A stretch of 64,000 nt of DNA. Origin: Methylococcales bacterium. GTDB lineage: Bacteria; Pseudomonadota; Gammaproteobacteria; Methylococcales; Methylomonadaceae. Under the pieces are notes generated by a model. It was not told the origin of the DNA. It saw nothing but the letters and a program-made list of their open reading frames with translations, and searched no databases. The translations under genes were made by a program, and so were the position numbers. The stretch spans positions 85,430 through 149,429 of the forward strand of contig JAPLRZ010000045.1 of NCBI GenBank assembly GCA_026398895.1, written 5' to 3'. Of the stretch, positions 63,837 through 64,000 are shown piece by piece (the stretch's first letter is position 1; the number at the start of each line of letters is the position of its first letter).

Positions 63837-63870
63837 ATACCATCTCTCCAAATCAATCGCAAGCGGAAAA

Positions 63871-64000
63871 TCATCCCGTTTGTGGTTGATAGGGTTTCTG
63901 GTGTTTTAGAACACCAAAGCAAATCTGAACCAGTTTACGCATAGCGGCACCGAGTGCGGACATCTTGCTTTTGCCTTTGCTGGTTAAGCGTTGGTATTGG
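63871..64000 (-). CDS. C-terminal end of an IS110-type transposase (partial, runs off the window)
   Basis: On the minus strand the open frame to the edge reads QYQRLTSKGKSKMSALGAAMRKLVQICFGVLKHQKPYQPQTG and ends at TGA 63871. GKxKMxALxAxMRKLVxxxFGVLKxxxPYxP is typical of the end of IS110/IS1111-family transposases. Its sequence differs from the complete IS110 transposase nearby (ALPLQAVCAVMRKLLHAIHGMLKHNQPF in that protein), so it belongs to another element. Only 43 codons are visible. Confidence 0.8.
   Translation of the reverse strand, partial: QYQRLTSKGKSKMSALGAAMRKLVQICFGVLKHQKPYQPQTG

Overview
The window looks like part of a moderately AT-rich gammaproteobacterial chromosome. The housekeeping content and order (yceD-rpmF-plsX-fabH-fabD-fabG-acpP-fabF, cysD/cysN, rapA, mutS next to pncC, smpB, tex, mltD, rnhA) are gammaproteobacterial. 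An exosortase-associated TIGR04073 protein, an NnrS protein, a DUF6164 protein beside a split YeeE/YedE transporter, a very large MnxG-like multicopper oxidase and an ATP-grasp protein resembling methanofuran-pathway ligases fit a methanotroph or relative (Methylococcales). The lineage is an inference from gene content, not a proof.

Layout. 1-2.97 kb: a large secreted multicopper oxidase (C-terminus outside the window) behind a leader that resembles a cyclic-di-GMP-I (GEMM) riboswitch. 3.4-9.8 kb: mutS with an apparent one-base frameshift in a homopolymer, divergent pncC, small envelope proteins, a structured leader or candidate small RNA, and a stand-alone EF-G. 9.8-12.5 kb: a soft region with two small lipoproteins, hicBA, a higB with a higA cut short beside a palindromic element, and several dispersed palindromic repeats. 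12.5-19 kb: a repeat-bearing coiled-coil membrane protein, then a sulfate-activation operon in which cysD and cysN are separated by three AT-rich genes (DUF29 protein, AAA ATPase, putative nuclease-like partner). 19.6-32.8 kb: smpB, hopJ, tex, a split YeeE/YedE sulfur transporter, a peptide-type binding protein, mltD, rnhA, an HNH nuclease and the ATP-grasp protein. 33-41.7 kb: a complete kdp potassium-uptake operon (small ORF, kdpF, kdpA, kdpB, kdpC, small exported protein, kdpD, kdpE) in which palindromic repeats have entered the coding sequences of kdpA and kdpB in frame. 41.7-48 kb: phosphopantetheinyl transferase, NnrS, DUF455 ferritin-like protein, VanZ, rapA. 48.2-52.8 kb: an accessory patch with a truncated Mrr-type nuclease, a large DEAH helicase, small coiled-coil genes and a frameshifted winged-helix gene. 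53-61.2 kb: a membrane protein, a D-Ala-D-Ala carboxypeptidase with a basic tail, then the fatty-acid synthesis operon. 61.2-64 kb: a second accessory patch with a PLD nuclease fused to an SRA-like domain, an IS110-family element with a structured non-coding flank, tandem repeats, the leftover 3' end of a second fabF, and the end of another IS110-type transposase.

The most noteworthy candidates are the AAA ATPase/nuclease-like cassette embedded between cysD and cysN, the PLD-SRA-like protein (possible modification-dependent restriction enzyme), the helicase cassette, the GEMM-like leader of the multicopper oxidase, and the palindromic repeats that have become part of proteins or ended them. 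No rRNA, tRNA or CRISPR array was recognised.
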